Shown here in pieces: positions 60,101 to 64,000 of a stretch of 64,000 nucleotides of DNA (its first letter is position 1; every line of letters begins with the position of its first letter). Source of the stretch: an uncultured Lachnospiraceae bacterium (lineage in GTDB: Bacteria > Bacillota > Clostridia > Lachnospirales > Lachnospiraceae); the NCBI GenBank assembly GCA_947626745.1, contig CANQTF010000005.1, positions 93,191 through 157,190 of the forward strand. Direction: 5' to 3'. The notes under the pieces are model-generated. The model made no database searches, was not told the origin of the DNA, and saw nothing but the letters and a program-made list of their open reading frames with translations. The translations under genes and the position numbers were made by a program.

Positions 60101-62056
60101 ATGGCTAATCATCAGAAGGAAGACTCGTTGGTTTTTACCAATGACAATTGCGTCGGCTGCAACAAGTGCATTTCGGTCTGTCCGGTGCTGACCGCAAACC
60201 ATGCGGTCATCGAGAACGGCGAGAACAGGATCGTGGTTGACGGTAAGCAGTGCGTGGCATGCGGCGCGTGCTTCGATGCGTGTGCGCATGAGGCGAGGAG
60301 CTTCAATGACGACACGGAACGCTTTTTTGAGGATTTGAAAAAGGGAGAGAAGATATCGCTTCTGCTCGCCCCTGCCTTTTTGGCGAATTATCCGCGGGAA
60401 TACGGCAGCGTGCTCGGCGGCCTTAAGAAGCTGGGCGTCAACCGGATCATCAGCATCAGCTTCGGCGCGGATATCACGACATGGGGCTATATCAAGTACA
60501 TCACGGAACACAATTTCACGGGCGGCATCTCACAGCCGTGTCCGGCGATCGTCGGGTACATTGAGAAATATATCCCGGAACTGATCCCGAGCCTTGTTCC
60601 GGTGCATTCCCCGATGATGTGCGGCGCGATCTATGTGAAGAAGTATATGAAGGTGCCCGATAAGCTGGCTTTCATCAGCCCGTGCATCGCGAAGAAGAAC
60701 GAGATAGACGACCCGAACTGCGGCGGCTATGTGTCATACAATGTCACCTTTGACCACCTGATGGAGTATGTCCGTAAGAACGGCATTTCCGGCCCGGAGG
60801 TGAAGGATGAGATCGAGTACGGTCTGGGCTCCATTTATCCCATGCCCGGCGGCCTGAAAGAGAACGTATACTGGTTCTGCGGCGAGGAGATCTTTATCCG
60901 GCAGATCGAGGGCGAGAAGCATGCGTACGAGTTCCTCGAGGATTACAAGACGAGAGTGCTCGGCAAGAAGGAGCTTCCGTTCATGGTAGACGCCCTGAAC
61001 TGTGCGAAGGGCTGTATCTACGGCACGGGCGTGGAAGAGTCGAAGACGAAGACGGACGATACCCTCTATGAGCTGCAGCGGATCAAGGAGGCGAGCAAGA
61101 GAAACGGCAGGACGAACGCGTGGAGCCGGAATCTCACGCCCAAGCAGAGGCTCGCCAGATTCAACAAGCAGTTCAAGGATCTGGACATCAACGATTTCAT
61201 CAGGCATTACACCGACAAGTCGGCGGGCATGGCGATCCAGCAGCCGAGCGCGGCCATGCTGAACGATATCTTCAACGAAATGGATAAGACCACGGAGGAG
61301 AAGCGCAAGATCAACTGCTCCGCTTGCGGCTACACCACCTGTAACGACATGGCGACTGCGATCTACAACGACTGCAACTACAAGCAGAACTGTATCCAGT
61401 ATGTCAAGGGCGAGGTGGAGAAAGAAGGCGAGCTGGCGAAACAGATGGCCGAGGAGATGGAGACCAAGAACACCGAGATCCAAGAGAAGAACGATATGAT
61501 CTCCAGACTGATCGCCGAGGTGAACGAGGATTTCACGAATCTGGACACTTCCATTACCGAGATGGCGGAAGGCAACAACAACAACGGCTTGGAGAGCACG
61601 GGAATATCGCAGTCCATGGCTGATGTGGTCACGTTCTGCGATGAACTGAAGGAGGCGCTGAACGGCATTCAGGCCCTGCTCGTGAAGCTGGAAGAGAACA
61701 ACAGCGAGATCACGAACGTGGCGGAGGAGACGAACCTGTTGGCGCTGAATGCGAGCATCGAGGCGGCGAGAGCCGGCGAGTCCGGCAGAGGTTTTGCGAT
61801 CATTGCCGAGAATATCAAGAAGCTGGCGGATCTGTCCAAGGATACGGCCAGTGACAGCGATTCCAACAAGGAGCAGATCCAAAACGCCATAAGCGCGCTG
61901 CTGGAGAACGCGGAGAAGCTGATCGAGATCATCGACAGCGTCAACCTGCGCGTCACCAATCTGGCGGCGTCCACGGAGGAGATCGCAGCTTCCGCGGATA
62001 TGGTGAGCAATGTATCCTCCAACCTGAAGGACAAGCTGGCATCCCTGCAGGCATAA
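60101..62056 (+). CDS. Sensory [FeFe]-hydrogenase fused to a methyl-accepting chemotaxis signalling domain
   Basis: ATG at 60101 follows GAGGAGG; 651 residues, no membrane segment. Order: two 4Fe-4S motifs (C17,C20,C23,C27 and a second [11 protein letters not shown] set); an H-cluster hydrogenase domain with the four expected cluster ligands C147 (SQPCP), C195 (SPCIAKKNE), C301 and C305 (NCAKGC); a further Fe-S domain CSACGYTTC...C...C (about 405-435); a coiled coil; and a chemotaxis-receptor hairpin near 545-600 with [19 protein letters not shown] and [15 protein letters not shown]. The Cys that normally relays protons next to C147 is Pro here, as expected for a sensor rather than a catalyst. 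It probably tells a CheA system about H2 or redox state. Confidence 0.9.
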   Translation: MANHQKEDSLVFTNDNCVGCNKCISVCPVLTANHAVIENGENRIVVDGKQCVACGACFDACAHEARSFNDDTERFFEDLKKGEKISLLLAPAFLANYPREYGSVLGGLKKLGVNRIISISFGADITTWGYIKYITEHNFTGGISQPCPAIVGYIEKYIPELIPSLVPVHSPMMCGAIYVKKYMKVPDKLAFISPCIAKKNEIDDPNCGGYVSYNVTFDHLMEYVRKNGISGPEVKDEIEYGLGSIYPMPGGLKENVYWFCGEEIFIRQIEGEKHAYEFLEDYKTRVLGKKELPFMVDALNCAKGCIYGTGVEESKTKTDDTLYELQRIKEASKRNGRTNAWSRNLTPKQRLARFNKQFKDLDINDFIRHYTDKSAGMAIQQPSAAMLNDIFNEMDKTTEEKRKINCSACGYTTCNDMATAIYNDCNYKQNCIQYVKGEVEKEGELAKQMAEEMETKNTEIQEKNDMISRLIAEVNEDFTNLDTSITEMAEGNNNNGLESTGISQSMADVVTFCDELKEALNGIQALLVKLEENNSEITNVAEETNLLALNASIEAARAGESGRGFAIIAENIKKLADLSKDTASDSDSNKEQIQNAISALLENAEKLIEIIDSVNLRVTNLAASTEEIAASADMVSNVSSNLKDKLASLQA

Positions 62057-62082
62057 CGGACGGCATATAGAAGGTGTTGCGA

Positions 62083-62112
62083 GGGCTGTGCCGATAGGCA
62101 CGGCCCTTTTTT
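62083..62112 (+). terminator. Intrinsic terminator of the hydrogenase-chemotaxis gene
   Basis: GGGCTGTGCC/GGCACGGCCC stem (one G-U) with GATA loop and a six-T tract. Confidence 0.9.
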
Positions 62113-62229
62113 ACGTTTGGGAGCCTGCCGAAATTAACTGTGAACAAAAGGGAAACATGCGTAAAAATGCGAGAAATTGGCATAAATAGAAAAAAATTGA
62201 AAAAATTTGAAAAAAATTTAAAAAATGTG

Positions 62230-62257
62230 TTGACAAATTAAAATCGAATGATATAAT
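62230..62257 (+). promoter_or_regulatory. Strong promoter of the prophage leader
   Basis: Consensus TTGACA at 62230-62235 and consensus TATAAT at 62252-62257, 16-bp spacer, preceded by A-rich (UP-element-like) DNA. It is the only strong promoter seen before the phage genes. Confidence 0.8.
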
Positions 62258-62655
62258 AAAGACATAAACAAAACAAATTCACATAGATATCCTAAAAGAA
62301 AGAGAGGTACGGTCCAACGAACACATAACCGTTAAGGCACAAATGAATAGGGAACCAATGACAAAGCAAACGGAAACGTAAGCCGAGTACACAAGAGAAG
62401 GTAACGGTACACTAAAGAGAGAAGATAGCACGTTACACAGTATACGCATACGAAGGAGAAGTGGAAAGGGTACGGAAGAGAAAACGGAGGTATGGACCAT
62501 TGGATAGCGCAGTTTAGAAGCGGGTATTGATTCGGAAAGGATCGATACCCGCTTCGCTTTGTGCCGGAGTCGAAGATAACAGCCTGCTTCACGACAGGCG
62601 TCTGCGCCGCGCCGCATTCCGAGAATAATTCGGAAATCAGCTAAGTTTTAGAATT

Positions 62656-62698
62656 AAATGCGAAAAGAGTTAAGAACTCGATTCGCATTTATTTTTTT
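62656..62698 (+). terminator. First of two tandem intrinsic terminators in the prophage leader
   Basis: AAATGCGAA/TTCGCATTT outer stem with an inner GAGTT/AACTC pairing, then ATTTTTTT. Confidence 0.8.
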
Positions 62699-62714
62699 AC
62701 CATATTTTCGGCGT

Positions 62715-62756
62715 AAATGCGTATGGGTTCAAATACTCATACGCATTTATTTTTTT
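62715..62756 (+). terminator. Second tandem terminator, 20 bp before the first phage gene
   Basis: AAATGCGTATG/CATACGCATTT stem then ATTTTTTT. Shares its outer AAATGCG/CGCATTT arms and tail with the preceding terminator. Confidence 0.8.
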
Positions 62757-62776
62757 CAGGAAAGGAGCGGGAACAG

Positions 62777-62974
62777 ATGGCGAGGAAATACAAAAGGTTA
62801 GTATTTTCCGACAGGCAGCAGATCGAGGAAATGAGAAACAACGGCAACACGGAAAAAGAGATCGCGGCGGCGGTGGGCGTTCATATTGCGACGATTTATA
62901 GGGAACTGGAACGCGGCGCGACAGACGAAAAGTCCGGGTATAGCGCGGAAGTGGCGCAGCGGGCGATCGGATAA
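62777..62974 (+). CDS. Small helix-turn-helix protein (prophage)
   Basis: ATG at 62777 after AAAGGAGCGG; 65 residues. Contains one HTH of the IS30/Hin type (FSDRQQIEEMRNNGNTEKEIAAAVGVHIATIYRELERG; region residues 9-46), used for DNA recognition. Too short to be a transposase; probably a phage regulator. Lies 20 bp after a terminator tail. Confidence 0.75.
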   Translation: MARKYKRLVFSDRQQIEEMRNNGNTEKEIAAAVGVHIATIYRELERGATDEKSGYSAEVAQRAIG

Positions 62975-62997
62975 TAAAGGAAAGAGAGGATCAAACC

Positions 62998-63504
62998 ATG
63001 AACAGAAAACCATTTACACCACAACCGGGAACGGGGTACTGGAATCAGGGCGGCGGAACATTCGATTGTCTGTCGGTACTGGATGACGGACGGGCGGTTA
63101 TGAGGAACCGGGCGTCCGGGTGGACACTGACCGCCCACGGCGTCGGGATCTACGACGACGGTTCGATCGATTGGGATTATTCCACGGACGGGCGTTTCGA
63201 GGAAAAGCAGGGGCAGCAGGACGCGGCGGAGATTATGGCGGTTTTGACTGCTGCCGTCGATACATGGGGCAAGGCGGCGCAGGTCGATATGGCGATCGAG
63301 GAAATGGCGGAACTTCAAAAGGAACTTTTGAATGAACGCCGGGGACGGAATAACCATATCGCGGAGGAAATGGCGGACGTCCGGATCATGCTTCAGCAGA
63401 TGGAAATTATATTCCAGAACGGCGGGGACGTGGAACGGATATTCCGGGAAAAGGTCGCCCGTCTGGATCAACGGCTGCACGACAGGAAGGGGGCGGCGTT
63501 GTGA
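62998..63504 (+). CDS. Phage protein with C-terminal MazG-like domain
   Basis: 168 residues. The N-terminal 75 residues are beta-rich and unassigned (GYWNQGGGTFDCLSVLDDG, DDGSIDWDYSTDGRF). The C-terminal half has an all-alpha NTP pyrophosphohydrolase look: QVDMAIEEMAELQKELLNE and HIAEEMADVRIMLQQMEIIF, i.e. the EExxE...ExxD metal-binding pattern. Such enzymes cleave dNTPs; a phage nucleotide-metabolism role is inferred. GTGA overlap with the next gene. Confidence 0.72.
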   Translation: MNRKPFTPQPGTGYWNQGGGTFDCLSVLDDGRAVMRNRASGWTLTAHGVGIYDDGSIDWDYSTDGRFEEKQGQQDAAEIMAVLTAAVDTWGKAAQVDMAIEEMAELQKELLNERRGRNNHIAEEMADVRIMLQQMEIIFQNGGDVERIFREKVARLDQRLHDRKGAAL

Positions 63505-63695
63505 ATTGGAATGAAAAAAGGAAATGTCCGGTATGCGGGCGAGAGGTAACGCGCGGGGATATGAATTTCACGCGGGACTGTCACGGAATAACATTCCGGC
63601 TTGTGTGTCTGGATTGTTGGGATCGTCTGATGGAAAAAGGATATGACGGGGAATATTACGACGAACTGGACGAACAGATCGAACCGGACTATTAA
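63501..63695 (+). CDS. Small zinc-finger-like phage protein
   Basis: GTG start overlapping the previous stop; 64 residues with CPVCG and CLDC metal-binding pairs and an acidic tail. Family not recognised. Confidence 0.65.
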   Translation: MNWNEKRKCPVCGREVTRGDMNFTRDCHGITFRLVCLDCWDRLMEKGYDGEYYDELDEQIEPDY

Positions 63696-63707
63696 GGGGG
63701 CGAGGGC

Positions 63708-63971
63708 ATGAAAGAAGCAGCGGAACGGATCGCAAGGGCAACCGCCGCGACGGGGATCACGACGGAACAGGCGGTCGAAGCCGCCGAAATGCTATCGGGC
63801 ATCATGCGGCGTTTGGTATATACGCCGGGGGAATTAGAACATGAGATCGTCCGGATCCGGGCGAACCAGTCGCTTCGTTGGTGGCAGAAAATGAACATTA
63901 TTCGGGGATTGAAAAAGCAGATCAAAGAAAGGGAATCAAACCATGATAAACAACGCATTATTCAGCAGTAA
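63708..63971 (+). CDS. Small helical protein, probable phage origin
   Basis: 87 residues, ATG after AGGGGGCGAGG. Helical, Ala-rich N-terminus and a basic C-terminus (LRWWQKMNIIRGLKKQIKERE). Its 3' end overlaps the next gene by 29 bp, as is usual in phage modules. No function assigned. Confidence 0.6.
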   Translation: MKEAAERIARATAATGITTEQAVEAAEMLSGIMRRLVYTPGELEHEIVRIRANQSLRWWQKMNIIRGLKKQIKERESNHDKQRIIQQ

Positions 63972-64000
63972 AACGGATCAGTGGGCGACGCCGCAGGACT
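63943..64000 (+). CDS. Phage-type DNA N6-adenine methyltransferase, N-terminal fragment
   Basis: Only 19 residues are in the window (MINNALFSSKTDQWATPQD), cut by the right edge. This opening, ALFSSK-(S/T)D-x-W-x-TPQD, is characteristic of phage Dam-like N6-adenine methyltransferases. Preceded by GGGAATC rather than a strong ribosome site, and overlapping the upstream gene. Confidence 0.65.
   Translation, partial: MINNALFSSKTDQWATPQD

Larger units (their letters stand above)
62258..62756 (+). ncRNA. Candidate structured leader or noncoding RNA, about 490 nt
   Basis: No credible + strand gene. The first 250 nt are strikingly purine-rich and pyrimidine-poor. Then come a 17-pair hairpin (62517-62533 with 62539-62555, GGAAA loop), GCCTG/CAGGC (62582-62599), TTCCGA/TCGGAA (62617-62635) and two terminator hairpins. 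A 7-nt stretch at 62328-62334 is complementary to 62402-62408. It may be a free RNA ending at the terminators or an antitermination leader for the phage genes. The family is not recognised. Confidence 0.45.
62113..64000 (+). mobile_element. Left part of a probable prophage
   Basis: After the terminator at 62112 the content changes to a gene-poor leader and then tiny, tightly packed genes: an HTH protein, a MazG-like pyrophosphohydrolase-type protein, a zinc-finger protein, a small helical protein and the start of a phage-type N6-adenine methyltransferase. No integrase, repressor or attachment site is inside the window, so the left border is only placed between 62113 and 62777. Confidence 0.6.

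Overview
The window reads as a chromosomal segment of a GC-rich, spore-forming Clostridia, most likely Lachnospiraceae. The evidence is a SigH-type sigma factor, SpoVA germination proteins, a sensory [FeFe]-hydrogenase, mini-RNase III, the truB-ribF and cysE-cysS-mrnC-rlmB-sigH gene orders, and strong AGGAGG ribosome binding sites. Nearly every gene is on the + strand; the exceptions are purC and a PAP2 phosphatase gene.

Layout. 0-8.3 kb: end of truB, ribF, a Na/Pi cotransporter, a c-di-GMP phosphodiesterase (degenerate GGDEF plus EAL) and a large hybrid histidine kinase. 8.3-12.9 kb: purC, divergent from a pantothenate/CoA block (ECF substrate-binding subunit, coaX, coaBC) that runs into ispF. 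12.9-18.5 kb: cysE, cysS, mrnC, rlmB, a surface SGNH hydrolase with VSGN repeats, sigH and a tRNA-Thr(GGT). 18.7-20.4 kb: spoVAA-AB-AC behind a sigma-G-like promoter.

20.4-45.5 kb: an approximately 25-kb anaerobic cobalamin island, all on one strand: cbiD, cbiF, cbiG, cbiH, cbiJ, a CbiE-CbiT-CbiA fusion, cobT, cobU, cobS, a CobU-like/CobC fusion, cbiB, cbiP and cbiC. Among these sit non-cobalamin genes: a GH26 glycosidase without signal peptide, a TetM-like GTPase with a frameshifted NYN-nuclease tail, a hybrid histidine kinase paired with a sugar-binding lipoprotein, a YjbR-family protein, a SUV3-like helicase and a phosphopantetheinyl transferase. The island separates spoVAC from spoVAD. 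The second half (spoVAD, a small gene, ridA, spoVAE, 45.5-47.7 kb) has its own sigma-G-like promoter with the same 18-bp spacing. No cobalamin riboswitch is visible ahead of cbiD.

47.7-62.1 kb: holA, a zinc-ribbon membrane protein, thrH, a small anchored protein, a putative LexA-controlled block (DUF1653 protein, cN-I-type 5'-nucleotidase, SfsA-MutY fusion), a GT2 glycosyltransferase, the PAP2 gene, glyA, homoserine dehydrogenase, aspartate kinase and a sensory hydrogenase fused to a chemotaxis signalling domain. 62.1-64.0 kb: the left part of a likely prophage. It opens with a strong promoter, an approximately 500-nt gene-free purine-rich stretch full of hairpins, and two near-duplicate terminators placed just ahead of the first phage gene.

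The most unexplained signal is an 11-mer, TTATGTAAACY, found 13 times in both orientations, coding and intergenic, between 22.28 and 49.26 kb. I saw none elsewhere in the window, and 12 of the 13 lie in or directly beside cobalamin genes. Other leads are the prophage leader RNA, the spoVA split, the fused cobalamin enzymes and the hydrogenase-chemotaxis fusion.
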